DNA from: Gammaproteobacteria bacterium
GTDB taxonomy: Bacteria > Pseudomonadota > Gammaproteobacteria > Pseudomonadales > Halieaceae
Assembly: GCA_030427485.1 (NCBI GenBank)
Contig: JAUICG010000042.1
Location: forward strand, 1-39,253
Reading direction: 5' to 3'
DNA: 39,253 nucleotides
Shown here piece by piece: positions 17,025 through 24,524 of this stretch (position 1 is the first letter of the stretch; each line of letters starts with the position of its first letter). Both the position numbers and the translations under genes were made by a program. The notes under the pieces were generated by a model. That model was not told where the DNA came from. It did no database searches and saw only the letters and a list, made by a program, of their open reading frames with translations.

Positions 17025-18068
17025 TTGAGAGTCAGTGGAATGCTAAGCGCCGACCTGGAGATGGCGCCACTGGCCATCGCCGAACTGGAAAAGCTCGGCT
17101 ATGACACTGCATTTTCCGCCGAGATCAACAACGATCCATTTTTACCGCTTGTGCTGGCGGCCGAGCACAGCGAGACGATCGCGCTGACCACCTCTATCGC
17201 GGTGGCCTTCGCACGTAACCCCATGACACTGGCCAACCTGGCCTGGGATCTGAACCAGTATTCCCGGGGGCGCTTGACGCTGGGCCTGGGCTCGCAGATC
17301 AAGCCCCACATCACGCGGCGCTTTTCAATGCCGTGGTCCAGGCCGGCTGCACGCATGCGTGAGTTTGTCCGGGCCATGCGGGCTATCTGGTCCTGCTGGG
17401 AAACGGGCGAAAAGCTGGAGTTTGAGGGTGAGTTCTACCAGCACAACCTGATGACACCGATGTTTACGCCCGCGAATGCCGGTTACGGCGGCCCGGGCGT
17501 GAATCTCGCGGCGGTGGGGCCCCTGATGGCGGAAGTGGCGGGTGAAGTCGCCGATGGCGCGATCGCACACGGTTTCACGACGGCGAAATACCTGCGCGAA
17601 GTGACGCTGCCCGCGGTGGAGCGCGGCCTGGCAAAATCCGGACGCCGGCGCGAGGAATTCGACATCAGTCTACCCGCCATGGTGGTCGCAGGTACCAGCG
17701 AAGAGGCCTTTGAGCAATCGCGACTGGCCGTCCAAGGCCAACTCGCCTTCTACGCTTCAACACCGGCCTATCGCCCGGTGCTGGACCTACACGGCTGGGG
17801 CGAACTGCAAGCCGATGCGCACCGGCTGACGCGGGAGGGCCGCTGGGACGATATGGGATCGTTGATTACGGATGACATCCTGCATACGTTTGCGATCGTC
17901 AGCGAAGACATTGAACAACTGCCCACGTTACTGGCGGAGCGTTTCGGTGGGCTTGCCGACACCTGGATGTGCACCGTGGAAACCGGACAGGGAGAGTCAC
18001 AGCGACAATTGGTAAGCGCCGTACAGAACGCCTCAACGCGCGTTGGCGGCAGCCGCGAATCAGAATAA
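17025..18068 (+). CDS. LLM-class flavin/F420-dependent oxidoreductase
   Basis: A 347-residue luciferase-like monooxygenase family protein (TIM barrel) using FMN or F420. Conserved pieces are GYDTAFSAE near the N-terminus, IALTTSIAVAFARNPMTLANLAWDLNQYSRGRLTLGLGSQ (about 51-90) and the later VNLAAVGPLMAEVAGEVADGAIAHGF. It fits the F420-type group (TIGR03617-like) common in actinobacteria. The start is TTG 17025: GAGGAG lies eight bases before it, while the in-frame ATG at 17040 is 23 bases away. It leads a tight operon with two acyl-CoA dehydrogenases (19- and 10-base gaps), so it likely oxidises or reduces an intermediate in breakdown of a CoA-bound hydrophobic substrate. Confidence 0.82.
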   Translation: MRVSGMLSADLEMAPLAIAELEKLGYDTAFSAEINNDPFLPLVLAAEHSETIALTTSIAVAFARNPMTLANLAWDLNQYSRGRLTLGLGSQIKPHITRRFSMPWSRPAARMREFVRAMRAIWSCWETGEKLEFEGEFYQHNLMTPMFTPANAGYGGPGVNLAAVGPLMAEVAGEVADGAIAHGFTTAKYLREVTLPAVERGLAKSGRRREEFDISLPAMVVAGTSEEAFEQSRLAVQGQLAFYASTPAYRPVLDLHGWGELQADAHRLTREGRWDDMGSLITDDILHTFAIVSEDIEQLPTLLAERFGGLADTWMCTVETGQGESQRQLVSAVQNASTRVGGSRESE

Positions 18069-18087
18069 CTGGCAGAGGACCAGACAG

Positions 18088-19269
18088 ATGAACATAGAAC
18101 TAACCGCGCAGCAAAAGGCCCTCCAGTTGGAGGTCCGCGAGTACATGAAGACCATCATGACACCGGAACTGCTCGAGGAAATGAAAGACCCCGAGCTCAA
18201 AGAAGGCGGCGGTCCGGAGTTCCGCAAGCAGTACGCGCGCATGGGCGCGGATGGCTGGATCGGCCTGAGTTGGTCAAAGGAGCTCGGCGGCAAGGAACTT
18301 TCGCACATCGAGCAGTACATTTTTACCGATGAAGTGGTGCGCTCGGGCTTTGCCTATCCATTCCTCACCACCGAGGCGGTGACACCGGTGATCGCCGCGA
18401 ATGCCAATCCGGAAGTGCGCGAGGAAGTAGTGGGGGGTGTCAGGCAGGGCAAGGTGACCATCGCCATTGGCTACTCGGAGCCCAATGCGGGCACAGATTT
18501 GGCGAGTCTCACCACACGCGCCGAACGCGATGGCGACGACTGGATTATCAACGGCCAGAAAATGTGGACAAGCCTCGGAAACTTTGCCGATTATGTATGG
18601 CTGGCCGCGCGCACCGACCCGGATGTAAGCAAAAAACATAAAGGGCTCACGATGTTCCTGGTACCCACCGGCATCGAAGGTTTTTCGCTGACGCCGGTAC
18701 ACACGCTGGGAGTCCGCACCAATGCCACCTACTACAGCGATATTCGCCTGCCCGACAAGTACCGTGTCGGCGAGGTGAATGGCGGCTGGAAACTGATTAC
18801 CGGGCAGCTGAACATAGAACGGCTGTCATTGTTCACACACGGCCAGGTGGACTCCCTGTACCAGGAAGTCTGCGAGTGGGCGGCCCGGACCGACGCACCC
18901 GGAGGCGGCAAGATCATCGAGATGCCCTGGGTCCAGCACAATCTGGCCAGGGTCAAGACCGGCCTGGAAGTGGTCAAGCTGATCTGCTGGAAGCAGGCCT
19001 GGTCGATGGACCAGGGTCCGCTGAATATGGCCGACGCCTCGGTGGCAAAGGTCTATAGCAGCGAATTTTTTGTCGAGCTGTACCGCATGCTGCTCGAGGT
19101 CATGGGGCAGGCGGGGACCATCGCCAGGTACTCCCCAGGCGCGGTACTGCAGGGAAAAATCGAATTCCGCTGGCGGGTAGGCGCCGTACTTACCTTCGGC
19201 GGCGGCACCAATGAAGTGCAACGCGACATTATCGCCATGGCGGGGCTGTGGATGCCCCGCACACGCTAG
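18088..19269 (+). CDS. Acyl-CoA dehydrogenase, first of a pair
   Basis: A 393-residue FAD enzyme that introduces a 2,3 double bond in an acyl-CoA. The core shows AIGYSEPNAGTDLASLTTRAERDGDDWIINGQKMWTS (FAD and substrate region, about residues 130-165) and the C-terminal LTFGGGTNEVQRDIIAMAGLWMPR. AGAGGA precedes ATG 18088; an open extension to 18043 overlaps the previous gene and lacks a ribosome site. It sits directly before a second, shorter acyl-CoA dehydrogenase. Adjacent unlike pairs of this kind form alpha2-beta2 enzymes in steroid side-chain breakdown (the ChsE type), which is a good model here. Confidence 0.88.
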   Translation: MNIELTAQQKALQLEVREYMKTIMTPELLEEMKDPELKEGGGPEFRKQYARMGADGWIGLSWSKELGGKELSHIEQYIFTDEVVRSGFAYPFLTTEAVTPVIAANANPEVREEVVGGVRQGKVTIAIGYSEPNAGTDLASLTTRAERDGDDWIINGQKMWTSLGNFADYVWLAARTDPDVSKKHKGLTMFLVPTGIEGFSLTPVHTLGVRTNATYYSDIRLPDKYRVGEVNGGWKLITGQLNIERLSLFTHGQVDSLYQEVCEWAARTDAPGGGKIIEMPWVQHNLARVKTGLEVVKLICWKQAWSMDQGPLNMADASVAKVYSSEFFVELYRMLLEVMGQAGTIARYSPGAVLQGKIEFRWRVGAVLTFGGGTNEVQRDIIAMAGLWMPRTR

Positions 19270-19279
19270 GAGAACCGGC

Positions 19280-20413
19280 ATGGACTTTACAATTTCTGAA
19301 GAAGTGAACAGCGCGCAACAACTGGCGCAGCAGATTCTGGCGGACTTCACAGACGTCGACAAGCTGAAAGCCCTGGAGCAGCAGGAAGAGCGTTTTGACA
19401 AAGCGCTGTGGCGGGCGCTGGGCGAGGCCGGCTTGCTCGGTCTGGATATCCCCGAGGAACACGGCGGCACCGGCCTGGGTTTTTACAGCCTTACAACTCT
19501 GTGCGAGGAGGCAGGGCGCACGGTTGCACCGATACCGGTTGTTCCGGTACTGGTATCCGCCGCGGGCACCCTGCGACGCTTTGGCTCAGGCGCACAGAAG
19601 GAGCACTGGCTGGGCGGCATCGCCAGCGGTACTACACTGGTCACCGCGGCCCTGGAAGAATACCTCAACGACGACCCGGGAGCCCCTTCATGCAGCGCGC
19701 AGAAAATGGACGGCGGATACTCCCTCAGCGGTACCAAAATCTGCGTGTGCCTGGCGCCCTCAGCGGCGCGAATCCTGGTGTCCGCCAAAGCCGGCGATGA
19801 GCTGATCGTCGCGCTGGTAGACCCGCGTGCCGCGGGTGTCTCGCTGAATGCGCAGGTCGTCACCACCGGCGAGACCCGCCACGAGCTGGTGATGGACAAG
19901 GTACAGGTGCCCACGGCCGACATCGTTGCCACCGGGCGTGAAGCGGCGGCCGCCATGGAGTGGGCGTTGCTGGCGACTCGCACCGCACTGGCCGCGATGG
20001 CTGTGGGCGTGTGCGACAAGATGATGCGTATCACCGGCAGCTATACCTCGGAACGCGAGCAGTTCGGCCGCGCGATCGCCACCTTCCAGGCAGTGAGCCA
20101 CCGGGTGGCGGATTGCTACATAGATGTCGAATGCCTGCGCCTGGTGACACAACAGGCTGCCTCACTGATCGACCAGGGTCGGCCAGCCGGCGAAGCCGTG
20201 ACGATGGCGAAGATCTGGTGCGGCGATGTCACGCATCGCGTCAGCCAGGCCTCGCAACACTGCCACGGCGGCACCGGCGTGGATCGCGACTACCCGTTGT
20301 TCCGCTATTGCGAACTGGCCAGGCAGATCGAACTTACCGCCGGCAGCAGCGCGCGGCTCACCGGCGAGTTGGGCGGGGAAATTTGCGCACAGCACCTGGC
20401 CAAAGCCGGTTAG
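19280..20413 (+). CDS. Acyl-CoA dehydrogenase, second of a pair
   Basis: A 377-residue acyl-CoA dehydrogenase family protein. N-terminal LWRALGEAGLLGLDIPEEHGGTGLGF and the C-terminal ERE-QFGRAIATFQAVSHRVADCYIDVECLR and QHCHGGTGVDRDYPLFRYCE are family features. The middle domain is degenerate compared with its neighbour: the usual TEPxAGSD loop is replaced by TAALEEYLNDDPGAP. This asymmetry is typical of the partner subunit in heterotetrameric acyl-CoA dehydrogenases, in which only one kind of subunit keeps a full active site. TAGGAGA precedes ATG 19280. Confidence 0.85.
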   Translation: MDFTISEEVNSAQQLAQQILADFTDVDKLKALEQQEERFDKALWRALGEAGLLGLDIPEEHGGTGLGFYSLTTLCEEAGRTVAPIPVVPVLVSAAGTLRRFGSGAQKEHWLGGIASGTTLVTAALEEYLNDDPGAPSCSAQKMDGGYSLSGTKICVCLAPSAARILVSAKAGDELIVALVDPRAAGVSLNAQVVTTGETRHELVMDKVQVPTADIVATGREAAAAMEWALLATRTALAAMAVGVCDKMMRITGSYTSEREQFGRAIATFQAVSHRVADCYIDVECLRLVTQQAASLIDQGRPAGEAVTMAKIWCGDVTHRVSQASQHCHGGTGVDRDYPLFRYCELARQIELTAGSSARLTGELGGEICAQHLAKAG

Positions 20414-20428
20414 CCCGCAGGCAATGGC

Positions 20429-21424
20429 TCAGGTATAGCCGTTCTCGCGAAACCACTGAATGGAATCGGTCACCGCGGTTTCTATCGGCGTTTGCGGCAG
20501 GCCCAATTCCGCAATCGCCTTGGCCGGGTCGACATATCCGTGCTGTAACACGTACATTGTATTCTTATAGGTGGTCATGGGCGCCCTGCCGGTGAGCTTG
20601 GACAGCATCTCTGCCAGTTTCGCCACGCGCAACATCACCTTGCCGGACACCTCGGTTTTCGCCACATCCGGCACACCCGCGATCTCTCCGACCATCTGGA
20701 GGAATTGCCTGTTCGGCATATTGCCCTCCTTGTTGGCGAGGATGTACGACTCGCCGATACGCCCCTTTTCCATCGCCAACACATGCCCCGCCGCCACATC
20801 GCGGACATCCACGGCACACACCCCCCCGTCCCAGTAGTTTTTCATTTTTCCCTTCAGGGTACGCAGGATCATCGTCCCGGTGGGGGTAGGCATGCGATCA
20901 CCGGGGCCGAAAGGCATGCCGGGCATCACGATGGTCACCGGCAGGCCTTCGCTGACCATGCCCTTCACCATCTGGTGACTGATGAATTTCGAGAGGATAT
21001 ATTCGCTCGCCCAGGGCCAGGAGTTGAACGCGGTTTTCTCGGTGGCGTAGCCGCCATTTCCGACGATACCGATCGCGGCGACGCTGCTCGTGAAGACGAT
21101 TTTCTCCACGCCAGACGCGCTGGCAGCTTCCAGCATTGAGCGCGCGCCGTCCACATTGATCTTGAAGTGCAGGTCGGGATCCCTGGTCCAGATCGCAAAC
21201 AGTGCGGCCAGGTGATAGAGCTGCTCGATACCCTGTACCGCCCTGACCAGTGAATCGGGATCGAGCAGATTGCCCTCCACGAACTCCACATCCATGCCGT
21301 TCAAGGGCGACCTGTCCTCCCCTGGCATCACCATCACGCGCACCTCGTCGCCTTTTTCAACGCACAGCCGGGTAACGTGATTGCCGATGAAGCCGGTCGC
21401 TCCGGTGATCAGCACTTTGGCCAT
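20429..21424 (-). CDS. NAD(P)-dependent epimerase / dihydroflavonol reductase-like
   Basis: A 331-residue extended short-chain dehydrogenase. It has the Rossmann motif GATGFIG (8-14), LYHLAALFAIW, the serine region FTSSVAAIG, and the catalytic YxxxK as YILSK. VMPGMPFGPGDRMPTPTG follows as in dihydroflavonol-4-reductase-like and hopanoid-associated epimerases. It would reduce or epimerise a carbonyl/hydroxyl on a sugar, sterol or polyketide-like substrate. Start ATG 21424 has GGAGAG upstream; the frame runs open to 21598 without support. It is convergent with the acyl-CoA dehydrogenase operon (15 bases apart), so context allows a steroid-type dehydrogenase role, unproven. Confidence 0.82.
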   Translation of the reverse strand: MAKVLITGATGFIGNHVTRLCVEKGDEVRVMVMPGEDRSPLNGMDVEFVEGNLLDPDSLVRAVQGIEQLYHLAALFAIWTRDPDLHFKINVDGARSMLEAASASGVEKIVFTSSVAAIGIVGNGGYATEKTAFNSWPWASEYILSKFISHQMVKGMVSEGLPVTIVMPGMPFGPGDRMPTPTGTMILRTLKGKMKNYWDGGVCAVDVRDVAAGHVLAMEKGRIGESYILANKEGNMPNRQFLQMVGEIAGVPDVAKTEVSGKVMLRVAKLAEMLSKLTGRAPMTTYKNTMYVLQHGYVDPAKAIAELGLPQTPIETAVTDSIQWFRENGYT

Positions 21425-21615
21425 GGTGTTCTCTCCAGTCGATGAATTTGCCTGCGACATGTTAGCAGCGATCGCCCGGCCCGGTATGACGTAATCGGTC
21501 ATTCTCGACAATGCCCGGGTGCGGTTGAGGTCACAAAGCCCGCTACACATGGTAGGGTGCACGGAACCGCGACGCACTACGGCGGATTGCGGCAACACTA
21601 GCGGAGGACACCCCT

Positions 21616-22476
21616 ATGTCAATGATACGAACCTGCCTGCTGGCGGCGAGCCTGACCCTCACGGGCGGGACGCCGGGCGTTTACGCTGGCGACAACAGCG
21701 CTGCACTGGCCGCTGCCGTGGCGGCGCGCAGTGACGAGCAGAAAGCCCGCGACGCCGCGCGCCACCCGGTGCAAACACTGGAATTCTTCCAGGTCGAACC
21801 CGGCATGACAGTAGCGGAAGGACTGCCCGGCGGCGGCTGGTATACGCGTATCCTGGCCGACTACCTCGGTGCAGACGGCACGCTGTACGGCGTGAACTAC
21901 GCAGACCGCATGTGGCCGCTGATCCGCCCCGGGGATCAGGAGTGGACAGCCCAGCGCGCCGCGGCGACAGCCAACTTCCCCGCCGAGGTCGCAACTTATA
22001 CGGACAATGGCATTTCCGCGCAGGGGTTTACGTTCGAATCCGTGCCCCCGGAAGTGGTGGGCATGGTAGACAGAGTGCTGTTGATTCGCGCACTGCACAA
22101 TCTCAACCGGTTTGAGGACCAGGCGCAAACACTTTCCAGCGCGCTCGCGAGCGTCCGTTCAATGCTCAAGGACGACGGCCTGGTGGGCGTTGTGCAACAT
22201 CGCGCGCCCGGTACGGCCAGCGCCGAGTGGGCAAACGGTAGCCGCGGCTACCTGAATGAAGCCGCCGTTATCGTGATGTTTGAAGAAGCCGGCTTCGAAC
22301 TGGTGGCTGAAAGCGAGATCAATGCCAACCCCCGGGATCAACCTGCGGGTGACGATACTGTCTGGCGCCTTCCTCCCTCCCTGCGCGGTAACGAAGACAA
22401 CCCCGGGAAGCAGGCCGAGATGGCTGCGATTGGGGAGTCGGACCGGATGACGCTCCTGTTTCGCAAGGCGCCCTGA
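21616..22476 (+). CDS. Exported class I methyltransferase-like protein
   Basis: A 286-residue protein with an N-terminal signal peptide (residues 1-25, ending GVYAG) and a methyltransferase-type Rossmann region: LEFFQVEPGMTVAEGLPGGGWYTRILADYLGADGTLYGVNY (about 55-95), then MVDRVLLIRALHNLNRF and MLKDDGLVGVVQHRAPG. This is the group of predicted exported methyltransferases (COG4798-like). Because S-adenosylmethionine is not expected outside the cytoplasm, the function is unclear: it may have lost methyl transfer or use another ligand. GGAGGA precedes ATG 21616. It is divergent from the epimerase gene. Confidence 0.78.
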   Translation: MSMIRTCLLAASLTLTGGTPGVYAGDNSAALAAAVAARSDEQKARDAARHPVQTLEFFQVEPGMTVAEGLPGGGWYTRILADYLGADGTLYGVNYADRMWPLIRPGDQEWTAQRAAATANFPAEVATYTDNGISAQGFTFESVPPEVVGMVDRVLLIRALHNLNRFEDQAQTLSSALASVRSMLKDDGLVGVVQHRAPGTASAEWANGSRGYLNEAAVIVMFEEAGFELVAESEINANPRDQPAGDDTVWRLPPSLRGNEDNPGKQAEMAAIGESDRMTLLFRKAP

Positions 22477-22486
22477 GCGCGAACAT

Positions 22487-22531
22487 CATGATATATTTTT
22501 TAGTTATTAACTGATATAAAAACATATCATG
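22487..22531. repeat. AT-rich nested inverted repeat
   Basis: CATGATAT (22487-22494) and ATATCATG (22524-22531) are perfect 8-bp arms. Nested inside are a T-run/A-run pair and a near-perfect palindrome AGTTATTAACT. It begins 11 bases after the methyltransferase stop and ends 11 bases before the -35 of the candidate RNA gene. It could end the upstream transcript or be an operator or UP-type element for the RNA promoter. Confidence 0.6.
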
Positions 22532-22541
22532 AAGTTATTTC

Positions 22542-22569
22542 TTGCGTAATCGGAGTTGCTCCCTATACT
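22542..22569 (+). promoter_or_regulatory. Sigma-70 promoter of the candidate small RNA
   Basis: TTGCGT (22542-22547), a 16-base spacer, and TATACT (22564-22569). Seven bases further is G22576, exactly the first base of the first RNA stem. The match between promoter and structure supports both. Confidence 0.65.
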
Positions 22570-22575
22570 GCCATT

Positions 22576-22777
22576 GTGGCCGTTAACTGGATGACTACCA
22601 GTTGAGGGCAACGGCCACATCTTGCGGGAAAGCTGGTGAACGTTTGTCAGAGACGTTCGTCGCCAGGGGACGATATCCGATTTTTGCGGGTCGGATGAAC
22701 AGCAACCGGGCTTGAAACAATACAGGGCTTTACCCGACGAACGCCGTCGCTGCCTTCCTGGCGCCGGCGTTTTTTTT
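22576..22777 (+). ncRNA. Candidate structured small RNA, about 200 nt, family not recognised
   Basis: No protein gene fits here. The predicted transcript folds into separate hairpins. (1) GTGGCCGTT 22576-22584 with AACGGCCAC 22610-22618, stacked directly on AACTGG 22585-22590 with CCAGTT 22598-22603, leaving GAGGGC bulged. (2) CTGG 22633-22636 with CCAG 22663-22666 enclosing GAACGT 22638-22643 with ACGTTC 22653-22658. (3) ATCCGA 22675-22680 with TCGGAT 22691-22696. (4) The terminator stem. The pairs are perfect and fall in order between a promoter and an intrinsic terminator. It resembles no riboswitch, 6S, tmRNA, RNase P or SRP RNA that I can recall. It lies 115 bases before the phosphatase-PlsC gene, so it could be a free regulator or a terminating leader. 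Confidence 0.65.
22741..22777 (+). terminator. Intrinsic terminator of the candidate small RNA
   Basis: ACGCCG (22741-22746) pairs with CGGCGT (22765-22770), followed at once by a run of eight T (22770-22777). The loop of 18 bases is large and may hold a smaller stem. Confidence 0.7.
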
Positions 22778-22892
22778 GGTCGGCCATCTGACGCGGCAGC
22801 GCCCTGCTCTCCCCCTATCCAATCTTTTCCCCGGCAGGTGTTCGCGACCAGCCAGAATACGTTATGCTTCCCGGAAAGTACCTGGAAGCGCC

Positions 22893-24524
22893 ATGACTCC
22901 TTTAAAACAACTGTTAAGCGACATCAAGGATTCACCCAGCGGGCCCCGGACCCTCGCCATATTCGACTTCGACGGCACCCTTATCGCCGGCTACTCCGCC
23001 ACCGCCTTTATCCGGGAGCAACTCAGGCGCGGCGACCTGTCCGCCCGCCAGTTCATCGAACTGATGCGCGCGATGACCAATTTCGGCCTGGGCAACCTGG
23101 GCTTCTCCGGCATGATGGCCATCAACGCACAGTTCATGCGCGGCACGGAGGAGGAAACCTACAACGAGGTCGGCAGGCAACTGTACAGCAAGCAAATCGC
23201 ACGGCTGGTATACCCTGAGTCCCGGGCGCTGGTGGAAGCGCACCAGGCCATGGGCCACACCGTGGCAATCATTTCCTCCGCGACACCCTACCAGGTGGAG
23301 CCCGCCGCCGCCGATCTCGGCATAGAGCATGTGCTGTGTACGCAACTGGAGGTAGCGGGCGGGAAATTCACCGGCACAGTGATCAGCCCCACCTGCTTCG
23401 GGCAGGGAAAAGTGGACGCGGCGGAGAAACTGGCCCGCAAGTACCGCGCCAGGCTGGACAACAGTTTCTTCTACTCCGACAGCCAGGATGACCTGCTGCT
23501 GCTGGAGCGCGTCGGCTTCCCCCGGGCGCTGAATCCCAGCACCAAACTGGATCGTATCGCGCGTGCGCGGCAGTGGCCAATCGCCACCTTCGGCAGCCGG
23601 GGGCGACCCACGCTGGCACAGTTCGTGCGCTCTGTGGCCGCCACCAGCTCCCTGGTCACCTCCTTCATGGCAGGCCTGCCGGTATTGGCATTGACCGGTT
23701 CACGGCGGGAATCGCAGAACTTTTCGTTCTCGTTGTTTGCCGACACCGCGACCGCGCTTATCGGCATGGACATCAGGGTGAGGGGAGAGGAACACCTGTG
23801 GTCGCATCGGCCGGCAGTGTTCATCTTCAATCACCAGAGCAAGGCCGATGTGGTTATCGCAGCCAAGTTACTGCGTCGCGACATTGCCGGGGTGGGCAAG
23901 CAGGAAATCAAAAAAGAAACCCCCGTTCTGGGCATGGTGCTGGAACTGGGCGGCGTGGTGTTCATCGACCGCGCCGACGGCAAGAGCGCCATCAACGCGA
24001 TGCAACCGCTGGTGGACGCAATGCGCAAAGGCGGCAAGTCCGTGGTGATCGCACCGGAGGGGACGCGCACCGTATCGCCGCGACTGGCGCCGTTCAAGAA
24101 AGGCGCATTCCATCTGGCGATGCAGGCGGGCGTGCCCATTGTGCCCATAGTGATCCATAACGCGGGCGATGTCGCGCCCAAGGGCGACTTCGTGTTCCGT
24201 CCTGCAACGGTGCAGGTGGACGTGTTGCCGCCAGTGGATACCAGCCGCTGGCGCGCGCAATCCATTGATGAACATGTGCGCGAGGTGCGCAACATGTTCG
24301 CGCGCACACTGGGCCAGCCGGAGGATTCGCCGCAAAATGCAAAGCGCGCTGCCGCCGGCAAAGCCGCAAGGAAAAAAACACCCGCCAGGCAAAAGCGCAG
24401 GCCCACCGCCAAAGCGAGCACCAAGCCAGCACCGGTCAAACGCAAGCCAGCCGCCGCATCGGTCAGGCCCAAGCTGAAATCAAAATCCGCCGCAAAATCC
24501 GCAGCCGGGAAAAAGAATAAATGA
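22893..24524 (+). CDS. HAD-IB phosphatase / PlsC acyltransferase fusion
   Basis: A 543-residue two-domain enzyme. Residues about 20-225 are a HAD-IB hydrolase: nucleophile Asp25 and Asp27 in IFDFDGTLI, then AIISSATPYQVEP, and the metal site YSDSQDDLLLL. Residues about 295-475 are a 1-acylglycerol-3-phosphate acyltransferase: NHQSKAD (His314, Asp319) and APEGTRTVSP (Glu389). PlsC makes phosphatidic acid; the phosphatase half could then act on a phospholipid or on phosphoserine-like substrates. Residues 483-543 form a tail with 16 Lys and 7 Arg in 61 residues and no acidic residue, like histone H1 tails. The start is ATG 22893 (weak GGAAG); the open frame from 22776 runs through the RNA terminator and is rejected. 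Its stop overlaps the plsB start (ATGA). Confidence 0.88.
   Translation: MTPLKQLLSDIKDSPSGPRTLAIFDFDGTLIAGYSATAFIREQLRRGDLSARQFIELMRAMTNFGLGNLGFSGMMAINAQFMRGTEEETYNEVGRQLYSKQIARLVYPESRALVEAHQAMGHTVAIISSATPYQVEPAAADLGIEHVLCTQLEVAGGKFTGTVISPTCFGQGKVDAAEKLARKYRARLDNSFFYSDSQDDLLLLERVGFPRALNPSTKLDRIARARQWPIATFGSRGRPTLAQFVRSVAATSSLVTSFMAGLPVLALTGSRRESQNFSFSLFADTATALIGMDIRVRGEEHLWSHRPAVFIFNHQSKADVVIAAKLLRRDIAGVGKQEIKKETPVLGMVLELGGVVFIDRADGKSAINAMQPLVDAMRKGGKSVVIAPEGTRTVSPRLAPFKKGAFHLAMQAGVPIVPIVIHNAGDVAPKGDFVFRPATVQVDVLPPVDTSRWRAQSIDEHVREVRNMFARTLGQPEDSPQNAKRAAAGKAARKKTPARQKRRPTAKASTKPAPVKRKPAAASVRPKLKSKSAAKSAAGKKNK

Noticed and set aside
22576..22777. Small RNA as a GEMM riboswitch, hammerhead ribozyme, 6S or CsrB-type RNA
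   Set aside because: The conserved cores of these families are not seen, and GGA motifs are not placed in hairpin loops.
22776..22892. 39-codon upstream extension of the phosphatase-PlsC fusion
   Set aside because: It begins in the T-run of the RNA terminator and has no ribosome site; the conserved domain starts after Met at 22893.
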